Source: Sediminihabitans luteus (lineage in GTDB: Bacteria; Actinomycetota; Actinomycetes; Actinomycetales; Cellulomonadaceae). From it: a stretch of 64,000 bases of DNA. Of the stretch, positions 1 to 11,629 are shown piece after piece. The translations under genes and the position numbers were made by a program. Where the stretch lies: contig NZ_PGFE01000001.1 in the NCBI RefSeq assembly GCF_002797595.1, positions 434,001 to 498,000 on the forward strand, given 5' to 3'. A model generated the notes under the pieces. The model did not search any database and was not told where the DNA came from. It saw only the letters and a program-made list of their open reading frames with translations. Numbering within the stretch: the first letter of the stretch is position 1; every line of letters starts with the position of its first letter.

Positions 1-2
1 GC

Positions 3-1075
3 TACCGCGCGCAGTCGCAGCAGGTGCGCCGCGCGGGCGTGCGGGTCGCCGCGACCCAGTCGCTGCTCGACGCGCTCTCGGTGCTGCTGCCCGGCCTGTT
101 CGTCGCGCTCGTGCTGTACCTCGGCGCGACCGCCGCGGTCGCGGGCGAGATCACGCCCGGCCAGCTCGCGTCGTTCTACGGCTACGCGGCGTTCCTCGCG
201 TGGCCGCTGCAGAACGCGATGCAGATGCTCCAGATGAGCACCAAGGCGTACGTCGCGGCCAAGAAGATCGTCGGCGTGCTCTCGACCGTGCCGTCCTCGG
301 GCTCGACCCCCGGCCGGGTGCCCGCACCGCCCGCCGGGTCGCCGCTGGTCGACGAGGTCAGCGGGCTCGAGCTCGCGCCGGGCCGCGTCGTCGCGCTCGT
401 GAGCCAGGACCCCGACGAGTCCGCACGCATCGCGACCCGCCTGGGCCGGTTCGACGACGCAGCCGAGGTCGAGACGCCCGTGCGGCTCGGCGGCGTGCTG
501 CTCGCCGACATCGACAAGCACGAGGTGCGCGGGCGCGTCGTCGTCGCCGAGGCCACGCCCCAGCTGTTCTCGGGCGTGCTCGCGGGCGAGCTCGACGTGC
601 GCGGTCGCGCCACCCGGGACGACCTCATGGCCGCGATCCAGGTCGCGGACGCGCACGACGTGCTCTCCTCGGTGCCCGACGGCCTCGACGGCGAGCTCCC
701 CGAGAAGGGCCGGTCGCTCTCGGGCGGCCAGCGCCAGCGCGTCGCGCTCGCGCGCGCCCTGCTGACCGAGCCCGAGGTGCTCGTGCTCGTCGAGCCGACC
801 AGCGCGGTCGACGCGCACACCGAGGCGCGGATCGCGCAGCGCCTCGCCGAGGCCCGCGCCGGGCGGACGACGCTCGTGGTGACCGCGAGCCCGCTCGTGC
901 TCGACCACGTCGACGACGTCGTCCTCGTCGAGGACGGGCGCGTGACCACGCACGGCACCCACCGCGAGCTGCTGCACCGACCGGCCGAGGCCGAGGGCGG
1001 CGCGGCCGCCGCCCGCTACCGCGCCGTCGTCGGGCGCAACCTCGACGAACCCGCCACCTCGATCGGAGCCCGCTC

Positions 1076-1079
<4 letters not shown>
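3..1079 (+). CDS. ABC exporter half-transporter, degenerate-ATP-site subunit (5' end outside window)
   Basis: This is the 3' part of an ABC exporter subunit: the reading frame is already open at base 3. The visible 358 residues hold the last membrane helices (hydrophobic stretch around residues 20-65) and a complete nucleotide-binding domain. The signature motif LSGGQ is intact. The Walker A site has no GKS/T, the Walker B aspartate is replaced (LVLVEPTSAVD), and the switch histidine is missing (VTASP). It overlaps the next gene by GTGA. In heterodimeric exporters such a subunit supplies the signature motif to the partner's intact Walker A site. The substrate cannot be told; lipid, peptide or drug export is typical of the family. 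Confidence 0.85.
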
Positions 1080-2809
<1,730 letters not shown>

Positions 2810-2870
2810 ATCGGTGTCCGGGCACGGCGCGAGCCGCCGTGCCCGGACGCCGGGTTCGGCGAGCGAGACG

Positions 2871-3182
2871 TCAGGAGATCCGGCAGTCGATCGACACGCT
2901 CGGCACGGAACCCGTGGCGACCGTGCTCGCGGAGTAGTTCGCGACGCGCCCCGTCCGGATGCTGACCACCGCGCCGTTGTTCGAGGTGGTCTGCTTCGTG
3001 ACGCCGTTGACCGTGAGCGACACCTGCCACAGGGCCGAGGCCGTCACGACCGCGTAGCGGCCGTTCGGGCAGGAGAAGGACTTGCTGCCGGTCGAGCCCG
3101 CGCTCGCGGCGGTCGCCGGCACGACGGCGAGGCCGATCGCGACGACGCCGGCGGCGAGGGGGGCGAGGATCTTGCGCTTCAT
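2871..3182 (-). CDS. small exported two-cysteine protein A (unknown family)
   Basis: This protein of 103 residues starts at ATG 3182 behind a GAGAGGAA ribosome site. It has a clear signal peptide (MKRK, then a hydrophobic run to about residue 28 ending ASA), leaving a mature part of about 75 residues. The mature part is rich in Ser, Thr and Val with alternating patterns typical of beta strands, and has two cysteines, one in FSCPNGR and one near the C-terminus (IDCRIS), which could form a disulfide. It shares the core VTASA..QVSLTV(N/D)G with its neighbour at 3272-3571, so the two are paralogues from a tandem duplication. I do not recognise the family and assign no function. Confidence 0.75.
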   Translation of the reverse strand: MKRKILAPLAAGVVAIGLAVVPATAASAGSTGSKSFSCPNGRYAVVTASALWQVSLTVNGVTKQTTSNNGAVVSIRTGRVANYSASTVATGSVPSVSIDCRIS

Positions 3183-3271
3183 GGTGGTTCCTCTCGGTGG
3201 TGCAGTCCCGCGTCCGTCGTCGGGCGCGGTGGTTCGTGGGTGTGGCCGTTCGGGTGCAGCAGCAGGGGAGG

Positions 3272-3571
3272 TCAGCGCGGAAGGCACCGGAAGCTGACGG
3301 CCACGGAGCTGTCGGTCGAGCGGGCGCTGTACGTCGCGACTCCGTCGTATGCGTAGAGGGTCACGGCGGCGCCCTGCGCGGAACGCTGCGATGCCGAGTA
3401 CCCGTCGACCGTGAGGCTGACCTGGGTTGGCGCGCTCGCCGTGACCGCCACGATGCGTGAACCGCAGCTGAAGGTGCCGTTCTTGACCGCGGCGCTCGCC
3501 GCGCCGGCGGGAACGACCACCATGCCGAGCGCGATCAGCGCGGCAGCGGCAGGTGCGAGGTGCTTCTTCAT
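3272..3571 (-). CDS. small exported two-cysteine protein B (paralogue of the neighbour)
   Basis: This 99-residue protein has an ATG at 3571 preceded by AAGGGGAG. The signal peptide (MKKHLAPAAAALIALGM, cleavage near ASAA at residue 27) is followed by a short mature domain with FSCGSR at its start and FRCLPR at its end, again two cysteines only. It aligns with protein A over nearly the whole mature part, most clearly in VTASAPTQVSLTVDG. It lies upstream of protein A in the direction of transcription, 89 bases away, so the two are probably co-transcribed. The composition is less GC-rich than in flanking genes. Function is unknown; a secreted structural or binding module is only a guess. Confidence 0.75.
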   Translation of the reverse strand: MKKHLAPAAAALIALGMVVVPAGAASAAVKNGTFSCGSRIVAVTASAPTQVSLTVDGYSASQRSAQGAAVTLYAYDGVATYSARSTDSSVAVSFRCLPR

Positions 3572-3726
3572 GTCGACTCCCCTTCGTCGGCGGACGTCGG
3601 TGTCCGCTGCAGGGCACCAGCGCCCTGCAGGAAAAGGATGGAGTCAGAACTTATCGATGCGCGAGGGGTGTCCCACGTCGTGAGACTTGTCCGCTTTCAA
3701 CCCTTAGCGCAGTACGACCGGTCGGC

Positions 3727-4596
3727 TCAGGCGTCGACGCCCTCGGGATCGATCGCGTCAGGGTCGAGCTCGCTGATCCCCTTGCGTCCGGACGCCTCGT
3801 CCCGCACGAGCCGCACCCACAGGAGCAGCGCGAACCCGCCGAACACGAACCACTCGATCGCGTAGAACGCGTTCTGCAGGTTGAGCCCCTCGCTCCCCGA
3901 CAGCGTCGGGCGCGGCAGCAGCGCGGGACCGCCCGCGGCCGCGTCGGGCTGCGCCGGGTCGGACTCCGCGAGCACCACGTAGCCCGAGTAGATCGGCGGA
4001 CCCCACTGGTTCGCGAGCGCCGCGGTCGAGATCGCGTCGGTCTGCCCCGCGGGCAGCCCGCCCTGGTCGGTCGCCTCGCCCACCTGGAGGTACCCGGTGA
4101 CCCGCACGGTGCCGGACGGCGGCACGAGCGCCGCGTCGTCGAGCGCGGCCGTGTCCGGGACCCAGCCGCGGACGACGGGCACCACCGGCGGCCCCGAGAG
4201 GTCGGCCCACGACGCGCCGCCGGTTCCGTCGTCCGACACCCGGAGCGGACTGAGCACGAGGTAGCCCGCGACGCCGTCGAGCACGCGGTCGACCACGAGC
4301 AGCTGGCCGTCGGGCTCGTAGGTGCCCTCGACCCAGGTCTTGCGGCCCACGAGGTCGCCGGGGAATCCCTGCTGGGGCGGCAGGAGCGTGCCGAGCCCCG
4401 CGGTCTCCTGGTCGAGCCGTTCGGCCTCGGCCTGCTTCTCGGCGAGCTGCCCGCGCTCGTGCGCGCGGTCGATCTGCCACATCCCGAGCCAGCCGCACAC
4501 CGCGGCCGCGGCGAGGAACAGCACGAGCAGTCCGACCATGCGCGGCGTGCGCGCGACCTGCCAGAAGGAGCGGCGCGGGGTGTCGGGCTCGGTCAC
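3727..4596 (-). CDS. SURF1 family protein, cytochrome c oxidase assembly
   Basis: This 289-residue protein has the SURF1 layout: a membrane helix near residues 17-38 (VGLLVLFLAAAAVCGWLGMW with the conserved GxWQ-type turn WQIDRA), a periplasmic domain containing V.G.Y motifs (VEGTYEPDG, VTGYLQVGE), and a second helix near residues 240-265 (AIEWFVFGGFALLLWVRL). SURF1 proteins help assemble aa3-type haem-copper oxidases. I chose GTG 4596 because a TACGGT hexamer lies 6 bases upstream with no ribosome site, the leaderless pattern seen repeatedly here; a start nine codons further upstream is possible. It stands alone between the small exported genes and xfp. Confidence 0.85.
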   Translation of the reverse strand: MTEPDTPRRSFWQVARTPRMVGLLVLFLAAAAVCGWLGMWQIDRAHERGQLAEKQAEAERLDQETAGLGTLLPPQQGFPGDLVGRKTWVEGTYEPDGQLLVVDRVLDGVAGYLVLSPLRVSDDGTGGASWADLSGPPVVPVVRGWVPDTAALDDAALVPPSGTVRVTGYLQVGEATDQGGLPAGQTDAISTAALANQWGPPIYSGYVVLAESDPAQPDAAAGGPALLPRPTLSGSEGLNLQNAFYAIEWFVFGGFALLLWVRLVRDEASGRKGISELDPDAIDPEGVDA

Positions 4597-4759
4597 GGAC
4601 CTACCGTAGCCGCCGCCCGGCACGGCTCCGGCACCGCGGGCCGGTCGACTGCGTCACGTCTCCGGGGTGCTGGTTCGTCACACGGCCGCGCGCTCCCAGG
4701 CGGGAGGCAGGCGTCTGCGGTTGGATGGAGTCACCACACCGAGCACCTGGGAGCGTGAG

Positions 4760-7240
4760 ATGAGCACGACCACGACCACCCCCACCTCGACCGCCTGGCG
4801 CGCCGGATCGGGCGACGTCAGCACCGAGACGCTGGAGACGATCGACCGGTGGTGGCGCACCGCCAACTACCTGTCGGTCGGCCAGATCTACCTGCTCGCG
4901 AACCCGCTGCTGCGCGAGCCCCTGACGATCGAGGACGTCAAGCCGAGGCTGCTGGGCCACTGGGGCACCACGCCGGGCCTGACGTTCCTGTACGCGCACC
5001 TGAACCGCGCGATCGCGGAGCGCGAGCAGTCGACCATCTACGTGACCGGTCCTGGCCACGGCGGCCCCGGACTCGTGGCGTCCGCCTACCTCGACGGCAC
5101 GTACTCCGAGGTCTACCCCGACATCACGCAGGACGCCGAGGGCGTGCGCCGGCTGTTCCGCCAGTTCTCGTTCCCGGGCGGCATCCCGTCGCACGTCGCG
5201 CCCGAGACCCCCGGGTCGATCCACGAGGGCGGCGAGCTCGGCTACGCGCTCTCGCACGCGTACGGCGCGGCGTTCGACAACCCCGACCTCCTGGTCGCGG
5301 CGGTCGTGGGCGACGGCGAGGCCGAGACCGGCCCCCTGGCCACGAGCTGGCACTCGAACAAGTTCGTCAACCCGGCCCAGGACGGCGTCGTGCTGCCGAT
5401 CCTGCACCTCAACGGCTACAAGATCGCCAACCCGACCGTGCTCGCCCGGATCAGCGACGACGAGCTCGTCGCGCTGATGCGCGGGTACGGGCACGAGCCG
5501 CACGTGTTCGTCGCCGGGTTCGACGACGAGCCGCACGTCGAGGTCCACCGCCGGTTCGCGACGATGCTCGACGACGTCCTCGACGAGATCTCGGCGATCA
5601 AGGCGCGCGCTGCCGAGGGCGACCTGACCCGCCCGATGTGGCCCATGATCGTGTTCCGCACACCCAAGGGATGGACCGGGCCGGACACGATCGACGGGAA
5701 GAAGACCACGGGCTCGTGGCGCGCCCACCAGGTGCCGCTCGCCAACGCGCGCGACACCCCCGAGCACCTCGAGGTGCTGGGCGACTGGCTCGCGTCGTAC
5801 AAGCCCGAGGAGCTGTTCGACGAGGACGGCAGGGTCGCGGACGACGTCCGTGGCCTCGCGCCCGCCGGCGGCCTGCGCATGAGCGACAACCCGCACGCCA
5901 ACGGCGGCCTGCTGCTCAAGGACCTGCGGCTGCCCGACTTCCGCGACTACGCGGTCGACGTGCCCGTGCCGGGCGGCTCGATCAGCGAGGCGCCGAAGGT
6001 GCTCGGCCAGTGGCTCACGGACGTGATCCGCCAGAACCCGGACAACTTCAGGATCTTCGGACCGGACGAGACCGCGTCGAACCGCCTGCAGGCCGTGTTC
6101 GAGACCACCGACAAGCAGTGGAACGCGCAGTTCGAGGGCCCCGAGGTCGACGAGCACCTCGCACGGGCCGGCCGCGTCATGGAGATGCTCTCGGAGCACC
6201 AGTGCCAGGGCTGGCTCGAGGGGTACCTGCTCACGGGGCGCCACGGGCTGTTCAACTGCTACGAGGCGTTCATCCACATCATCGACTCGATGTTCAACCA
6301 GCACGCCAAGTGGCTCAAGGTCACCGACGAGATCCCGTGGCGGCGCCCCATCGCGAGCCTCAACTACCTGCTCTCGTCGCACGTGTGGCGCCAGGACCAC
6401 AACGGGTTCAGCCACCAGGACCCGGGCTTCATCGACCACGTGGTCAACAAGAAGGCAGAGATCGTCCGCGTCTACCTGCCGCCGGACGCCAACACGCTCC
6501 TGTCGACGTACGACCACTGCCTGCGCAGCAAGCAGTACGTCAACGTCGTCGTGACGGGCAAGCAGCCGGCGCCGAACTTCCTGACCATGGACCAGGCCGT
6601 CGCGCACTGCACGCGCGGCCTGGGCATCTGGGACTGGGCCGGCACCGAGGTCGAGGGCGAGGAGCCCGACGTCGTGCTCGGCTGCGCGGGCGACGTCCCC
6701 ACGCTCGAGGTCCTCGCCGCGGCCGACATCCTGCGCCGCGAGGTCCCCGACCTCAAGGTGCGGGTCGTGAACGTCGTCGACCTCATGCGGCTGCAGGACG
6801 AGAAGGAGCACCCGCACGGGCTCTCCGACAAGGACTTCGACACGGTGTTCACCCCGGACAAGCCCGTGATCTTCGCGTACCACGGCTACCCGTGGCTCAT
6901 CCACCGCCTCACCTACCGCCGCACCGGCCACGCGAACATCCACGTGCGCGGGTACAAGGAGGAGGGCACCACGACGACGCCGTTCGACATGGTCATGCTC
7001 AACGACCTCGACCGGTTCCACCTGGTGATCGATACGATCGACCGGGTGCCGTCGCTGCGGACCCGTTACGCGGGCCTGCGCCAGCGCATGGTCGACGCCC
7101 GGCTCGAGGCCCGCCAGTACACGCGCACGCACGGCGAGGACATCCCCGCGGTGCGCGACTGGGTCTGGCCCGACGCGGGCGATTCGGGCCTCGCGCAGGA
7201 CCTCGACGCGGCGGCCTCCACCGGGGGCGACAACGAGTGA
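4760..7240 (+). CDS. xfp: xylulose-5-phosphate/fructose-6-phosphate phosphoketolase
   Basis: This thiamine-diphosphate enzyme of 826 residues splits xylulose 5-phosphate or fructose 6-phosphate with phosphate, giving acetyl phosphate plus glyceraldehyde 3-phosphate or erythrose 4-phosphate. Length and conserved blocks match the family: GHGGPGLVA, the ThDP-binding motif [20 protein letters not shown], a C-terminal [10 protein letters not shown] and [20 protein letters not shown] 4760 has GGGAG six bases upstream; an upstream in-frame start at 4667 would add an unconserved 31-residue leader. It is followed 63 bases later by pta and then ackA, so its acetyl phosphate can go straight to ATP and acetate or to acetyl-CoA. 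Confidence 0.97.
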   Translation: MSTTTTTPTSTAWRAGSGDVSTETLETIDRWWRTANYLSVGQIYLLANPLLREPLTIEDVKPRLLGHWGTTPGLTFLYAHLNRAIAEREQSTIYVTGPGHGGPGLVASAYLDGTYSEVYPDITQDAEGVRRLFRQFSFPGGIPSHVAPETPGSIHEGGELGYALSHAYGAAFDNPDLLVAAVVGDGEAETGPLATSWHSNKFVNPAQDGVVLPILHLNGYKIANPTVLARISDDELVALMRGYGHEPHVFVAGFDDEPHVEVHRRFATMLDDVLDEISAIKARAAEGDLTRPMWPMIVFRTPKGWTGPDTIDGKKTTGSWRAHQVPLANARDTPEHLEVLGDWLASYKPEELFDEDGRVADDVRGLAPAGGLRMSDNPHANGGLLLKDLRLPDFRDYAVDVPVPGGSISEAPKVLGQWLTDVIRQNPDNFRIFGPDETASNRLQAVFETTDKQWNAQFEGPEVDEHLARAGRVMEMLSEHQCQGWLEGYLLTGRHGLFNCYEAFIHIIDSMFNQHAKWLKVTDEIPWRRPIASLNYLLSSHVWRQDHNGFSHQDPGFIDHVVNKKAEIVRVYLPPDANTLLSTYDHCLRSKQYVNVVVTGKQPAPNFLTMDQAVAHCTRGLGIWDWAGTEVEGEEPDVVLGCAGDVPTLEVLAAADILRREVPDLKVRVVNVVDLMRLQDEKEHPHGLSDKDFDTVFTPDKPVIFAYHGYPWLIHRLTYRRTGHANIHVRGYKEEGTTTTPFDMVMLNDLDRFHLVIDTIDRVPSLRTRYAGLRQRMVDARLEARQYTRTHGEDIPAVRDWVWPDAGDSGLAQDLDAAASTGGDNE

Positions 7241-7303
7241 CCCGCACCGCGTGACCCCGGTCCGCGGACCGGGGTCACGCACCATCTCGACGAAGGACGA
7301 CGA

Positions 7304-9424
7304 ATGAGCGAGCCGGCTCGCAGCGTGTACATCACGAGCCCCGAGGGAGAGACGGGCAAGTCCACCGTCGCGCTCGGCCTCCTCGACCTCCTCGCGCGCC
7401 GTGCGCGCAACGTGGGCGTGTTCCGCCCCGTCGCGCGCACGACCTCGCGGGTCGAGGGCGAGGAGCACGACTACGTGCTCGAGCTCCTGCTCGCGCACGA
7501 CGGCGTGGACCTGACCTACGAGGAGTGCGTCGGGGTCACGTACGACGAGATCCACGCCGACCCCGAGGCCGCGCTCGCGACGATCGTCGCGCGCTATCAC
7601 GACGTCGCCGCGAAGTGCGAGGCCGTGGTCGTGCTCGGCACCGACTACACCGACGTCGCGGGCCCGACCGAGCTCGCGTACAACGCGCGCATCGCGGCGA
7701 ACCTCGGCGCTCCCGTGCTGCTCGTGGTCTCCGGGCGGGACCGCACCGCGGCGGACGTGCGCCAGCTCGTCGACGTCTCGGTCGCCGAGCTCGTCGCGAA
7801 CCACGCCCAGCTCGTGGGCGTCATCGCGAACCGGTGCGTCCCGACCTCCCTCGAGGACGTGCGCGCCGCCCTCGCGGACGGCACCACCGCGCGTCCGGAC
7901 CTGCCCGCGTGGGCGATCCCCGACGAGCCGTTCCTCACGGCGCCCACGGTCGAGGCCATGATGAAGGCCGTCAACGGTCGCCTGTCGTTCGGCGACCGTG
8001 ACCTGCTCAAGCGCGAGGTGCTCGACGTGCTCGTCGGCGCCATGAACCTCGAGCACCTGCTCGAACGCCTCACGGACGGCGCGCTCGTGATCACGCCGGG
8101 CGACCGCGCCGAGCTGCTCATCGGCCTCATCGCCGCGCACTCCGCGCCCGGGTTCCCGTCGCTCGCCGGGATCATCCTCAACGGCGGCTTCTACCCGCCA
8201 CCCACGAGCGCCGACCTCGTGGCCGACCTCGACCCCCGACTGCCCGTGATCCGCACCGACATGGGCACGTTCCGCACCGCGAGCGCCGCGGCGGGCGTGC
8301 GCGGGCGGGTCACCAAGGACTCGCAGCGCAAGATCGACACCGCGCTCGCGCTGTTCGAGCAGAACGTCGACGGCGAGGCGCTGCTGAGCACGCTCGCGCT
8401 GCCGCGCCCGACGGCGGTCACGCCGCTCATGTTCGAGTACGAGCTGCTCTCGCGCGCCCGGGCGGACCGCAAGCGCATCGTGCTGCCCGAGGGCTCGGAC
8501 GACCGGATCCTGCGGGCCGCGTCCACGCTGCTGGGCCGGCAGGTCGCGGACCTCACGATCCTGGGCGACGAGAAGGAGGTGCGGGCGCGCGCGATCGAGC
8601 TGGGCCTCAACCTCGAGGCCGCGAGCGTGCTGTCGCCGCACGACCCGGGGTACGTCGACCGGTTCGCCCAGGAGTACACGCGACTGCGGGCGCACAAGGG
8701 CATGACGGTCGAGCGCGCGCGCGAGATCGTCACGGACGTGTCGTACTTCGGCACGATGATGGTGCACCTCGGCCTCGCGGACGGGATGGTCTCGGGGGCC
8801 GCGCACACGACCGCGCACACGATCCGCCCGTCGTTCGAGATCATCAAGACGGTCCCGGGCGTCTCGGTCGTGTCGTCGGTGTTCCTCATGTGCCTGCAGG
8901 ACCGCGTCCTGGTGTACGGCGACTGCGCGGTCAACCCGGACCCGACCGCGACGCAGCTCGCCGACATCGCGATCTCGTCGGCGCGCACGGCCTCGCAGTT
9001 CGGGGTCGAGCAGCGCATCGCGATGCTCAGCTACTCGACGGGCGAGTCGGGCACGGGCGTCGACGTCGACAAGGTCCGCGAGGCGACGTCGCTCGTGCGC
9101 GAGCGCGCCGGAGACCTGTTCGTCGAGGGGCCGATCCAGTACGACGCCGCGGTCGACGCGAGCGTCGCGGCGTCGAAGATGCCGGGGTCGGACGTCGCCG
9201 GCAAGGCGACGGTGTTCGTGTTCCCCGACCTCAACACGGGCAACAACACCTACAAGGCGGTGCAGCGCTCGGCGGGCGCGGTCGCGATCGGACCGGTCCT
9301 GCAGGGCCTCAACAAGCCGGTCAACGACCTGTCGCGCGGCGCGCTCGTGCAGGACATCGTCAACACGGTCGCGATCACCGCGATCCAGGCGCAGACCACC
9401 TCGACGGACGGAGACCCCGCATGA
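7304..9424 (+). CDS. pta: phosphate acetyltransferase, long two-domain form
   Basis: This 706-residue enzyme interconverts acetyl phosphate plus CoA and acetyl-CoA plus phosphate. The N-terminal half is the BioD-like P-loop domain ([10 protein letters not shown] at residues 12-21) followed by a DRTGG-type domain (to about residue 370); the C-terminal 330 residues are the catalytic PTA domain ([59 protein letters not shown]). This long form is the one with allosteric control in other bacteria. The start has AAGGACG upstream. Its stop overlaps the ackA start in ATGA, showing translational coupling inside the xfp-pta-ackA operon. Confidence 0.96.
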   Translation: MSEPARSVYITSPEGETGKSTVALGLLDLLARRARNVGVFRPVARTTSRVEGEEHDYVLELLLAHDGVDLTYEECVGVTYDEIHADPEAALATIVARYHDVAAKCEAVVVLGTDYTDVAGPTELAYNARIAANLGAPVLLVVSGRDRTAADVRQLVDVSVAELVANHAQLVGVIANRCVPTSLEDVRAALADGTTARPDLPAWAIPDEPFLTAPTVEAMMKAVNGRLSFGDRDLLKREVLDVLVGAMNLEHLLERLTDGALVITPGDRAELLIGLIAAHSAPGFPSLAGIILNGGFYPPPTSADLVADLDPRLPVIRTDMGTFRTASAAAGVRGRVTKDSQRKIDTALALFEQNVDGEALLSTLALPRPTAVTPLMFEYELLSRARADRKRIVLPEGSDDRILRAASTLLGRQVADLTILGDEKEVRARAIELGLNLEAASVLSPHDPGYVDRFAQEYTRLRAHKGMTVERAREIVTDVSYFGTMMVHLGLADGMVSGAAHTTAHTIRPSFEIIKTVPGVSVVSSVFLMCLQDRVLVYGDCAVNPDPTATQLADIAISSARTASQFGVEQRIAMLSYSTGESGTGVDVDKVREATSLVRERAGDLFVEGPIQYDAAVDASVAASKMPGSDVAGKATVFVFPDLNTGNNTYKAVQRSAGAVAIGPVLQGLNKPVNDLSRGALVQDIVNTVAITAIQAQTTSTDGDPA

Positions 9425-10653
9425 GCACCCCGACCTCCCCCGGACGCAGCGTGCGCGGCACGCACGGCTCGGTGCTCGTGCTGAACTCCGGGTCGTCGTC
9501 GCTCAAGTACCAGCTCGTGCACCCGGTGGGCGGCGAGGCGATCGCGTCGGGCCTGGTCGAGCGGATCGGCGAGTCCGGCAACGGTCGGGTCAAGCACACG
9601 TTCGCGGGCAACACGACGGTGCGCGAGGTCCCGATCGCCGACCACGGGGAGGCGTTGCGCCTCGCGCTGGGCATCTTCGACGAGATCGGTCCGTCGCTCG
9701 ACGACGCGCACGTGCAAGCCGTCGGGCACCGGGTCGTGCACGGCGGCGCGGTCTTCTCGGCCCCGGTCGTGGTCGACGACGCGGTGGTGCGCCAGGTCCG
9801 CGACCTGGCGCCGCTCGCGCCGTTGCACAACCCGGCCAACGCGACGGGCATCGAGGTCGCGCGCGAGCTCATGCCCGACGTCCCGCACGTCGCGGTGTTC
9901 GACACCGCGTTCTTCGCGACCCTGCCCGAGGCCGCGTCGACGTACGCGATCGACCAGGAGGTCGCGCGCGAGCACGGGGTGCGCCGGTACGGGTTCCACG
10001 GCACGTCGCACCACTACGTCTCGGGCAAGGTCTCGCGCGTGCTGGGCCGCCCGCTCGAGAGCATCAACCAGATCGTGCTGCACCTCGGCAACGGTGCCTC
10101 GGCGTCGGCCGTGCGCGGTGGCGTCGCGGTCGAGACCTCGATGGGCCTGACACCGCTCGAGGGGCTCGTGATGGGCACGCGCACGGGCGACATCGACCCG
10201 GCGGTCGTGTTCCACCTGGTGCGCAACGCGGGCATGAGCGTCGACGAGGTCGACGACCTGTTCAACAAGCGCTCCGGCATCAAGGGGATCTCGGGCGAGA
10301 ACGACTTCCGTGAGCTGCACCGGCTGATCGAGGAGGGCGACGCGTCGGCGCGCCTCGCGCTCGACGTGTACGTGCACCGGCTGCGCAAGTACGTGGGCGC
10401 GTACGCCGCGGTGCTCGGCCGCGTCGACGTCATCTCGTTCACCGCGGGCGTCGGGGAGAACGACGACGTGGTCCGCGCGGCCGTCCTCGCCGACCTCGAG
10501 GGCATGGGCTTCGCGGTCGACCCGGAGCGCAACGCCGCCCGCTCGCGCGAGCCGCGCACGATCTCGCCCGACTGGGCGCGCACGCTCGTGATGGTCGTGC
10601 CCACGAACGAGGAGCTCGCGATCGCGCGTCAGGCGGTCGAGGCGACCGCCTGA
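9421..10653 (+). CDS. ackA: acetate kinase
   Basis: This 410-residue ASKHA-fold kinase converts acetyl phosphate and ADP to acetate and ATP, or the reverse. All family motifs are present: [11 protein letters not shown] near residue 20, [41 protein letters not shown] and FTAGVGEN. It is the last gene of the xfp-pta-ackA operon, starting at ATG 9421 inside the pta stop. The N-terminal extension of about 15 residues (STPTSPGRS...) before the conserved strand is slightly longer than usual. It converges with the carbonic anhydrase gene, only 4 bases apart, leaving no room for a separate terminator. Confidence 0.97.
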   Translation: MSTPTSPGRSVRGTHGSVLVLNSGSSSLKYQLVHPVGGEAIASGLVERIGESGNGRVKHTFAGNTTVREVPIADHGEALRLALGIFDEIGPSLDDAHVQAVGHRVVHGGAVFSAPVVVDDAVVRQVRDLAPLAPLHNPANATGIEVARELMPDVPHVAVFDTAFFATLPEAASTYAIDQEVAREHGVRRYGFHGTSHHYVSGKVSRVLGRPLESINQIVLHLGNGASASAVRGGVAVETSMGLTPLEGLVMGTRTGDIDPAVVFHLVRNAGMSVDEVDDLFNKRSGIKGISGENDFRELHRLIEEGDASARLALDVYVHRLRKYVGAYAAVLGRVDVISFTAGVGENDDVVRAAVLADLEGMGFAVDPERNAARSREPRTISPDWARTLVMVVPTNEELAIARQAVEATA

Positions 10654-10657
10654 CGGG

Positions 10658-11527
10658 TCACTCGTGCAGCACGACCTCCCGGTCGCCGAGCGGCTGGGTG
10701 GGGCGTGCGTTGTCGTCGAACGCGGCGTCGAGCGCGGCGATCTGCTCGGCCGAGAGCTCGAGGGGCGCGTCGGCGACGACCCAGGTCACGGTCTCGCTGC
10801 ACGGCGGCGTGGTCAGGCTGCCGGGGTACTGCCGGTACGCGCTCACGTCGGGCGCGATACCGGCCCAGTCGACGGGCACCTCGACGCTCCTGCCCGCCGG
10901 GAGGTCGGCCGCGCTCAGGTAGGGGGCCCAGGCCACGTCCTCGACGCCCTCGGTCGCCAGGACGCCGACGACGAGCAGCCCGCCGTCGTCCGCGGCGTGG
11001 ACGAAGTGCATCTCGGCCGCTGCCGGCTCGCCGTCGACCGTGTGCTCCGACGGCGCGTGGAAGTGCATCTGCACGAGGTCGTGCGCGACCCCGTCGAGGG
11101 TCGCGGTCGACCCGCCCTCCCCGACCTCGGCCTTGAGCGTGTGCCCGTCGTCCGTCACGGTGGCGGACGACGCGGTGTACGCGAGCTCGAGCGCCGCGGT
11201 CGCGCCCGCGGCGGCCCCGGCGGAGAGGTCCACGGGTGACTGCGCGTCGCCCGCGCAGGCCGCGTACGAGGCGTCGAGCTCGGCCCAGGCCTCGGGGCCC
11301 GTGTCGCCCGTGTAGCTCCAGCCGTCACTGTTCTGGCCCGAGTCGTGCCCGTCCGACTCGTTCCCGTCCGACTCATGCCCGTCCGAGGCGTACCCGTCCG
11401 AGCCCTGCCCGGACGGCTCGACGTGCGCGGACCCGGCCGAGGGCACCGGGTCGCTCTCCCCGCCGCTGCACGCGGTCAGGAGCAGCACCCCGATCCCGCC
11501 GATCGTTCCCAGCATCTGGTTGCGCAT
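10658..11527 (-). CDS. alpha-class carbonic anhydrase lipoprotein
   Basis: This 289-residue zinc enzyme hydrates CO2 to bicarbonate outside the cell membrane. The N-terminus is a lipoprotein signal with lipobox LTAC (Cys20), so the protein should be lipid-anchored. After a repeat-rich linker (residues 41-69) comes the alpha-CA domain: QSPVDL, the zinc ligands in QMHFH (two His) and EMHFVH (third His), and the substrate loop GSLTTPPCSE with both threonines. The proton-relay and E-(106)-like residue in SEHTVDGE region are also conserved. The gene stands alone, convergent with ackA, and begins 102 bases from the aldehyde dehydrogenase homologue. Confidence 0.93.
   Translation of the reverse strand: MRNQMLGTIGGIGVLLLTACSGGESDPVPSAGSAHVEPSGQGSDGYASDGHESDGNESDGHDSGQNSDGWSYTGDTGPEAWAELDASYAACAGDAQSPVDLSAGAAAGATAALELAYTASSATVTDDGHTLKAEVGEGGSTATLDGVAHDLVQMHFHAPSEHTVDGEPAAAEMHFVHAADDGGLLVVGVLATEGVEDVAWAPYLSAADLPAGRSVEVPVDWAGIAPDVSAYRQYPGSLTTPPCSETVTWVVADAPLELSAEQIAALDAAFDDNARPTQPLGDREVVLHE
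11321..11404 (-). repeat. in-frame 15-bp repeats encoding an SDG(H/N)E-type linker
   Basis: Within the carbonic anhydrase gene, residues 41-69 consist of about five copies of a pentapeptide of the type SDGHE/SDGNE/SDGYA. On DNA this is a degenerate 15-base tandem repeat (tcgtgcccgtccgac and variants). The linker is acidic with several histidines and separates the lipid anchor from the zinc domain. Confidence 0.85.
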
Positions 11528-11629
11528 GGCGCACCTCCGTCTCCTGCGGGCGGTGGCTCCTCCCGCTGACCGGTCACAGTACGGACATCGGAGACATGCA
11601 GGGCGTTATGGTCTTTATGGTCACGCCGG

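Noticed and set aside
4601-8818. Open frame of over 1400 codons antisense to xfp and pta
   Set aside because: It is a mirror of highly GC-biased third positions; its product is His/Arg/Asp-rich low-complexity sequence with no domains, and the plus-strand genes are unmistakable.
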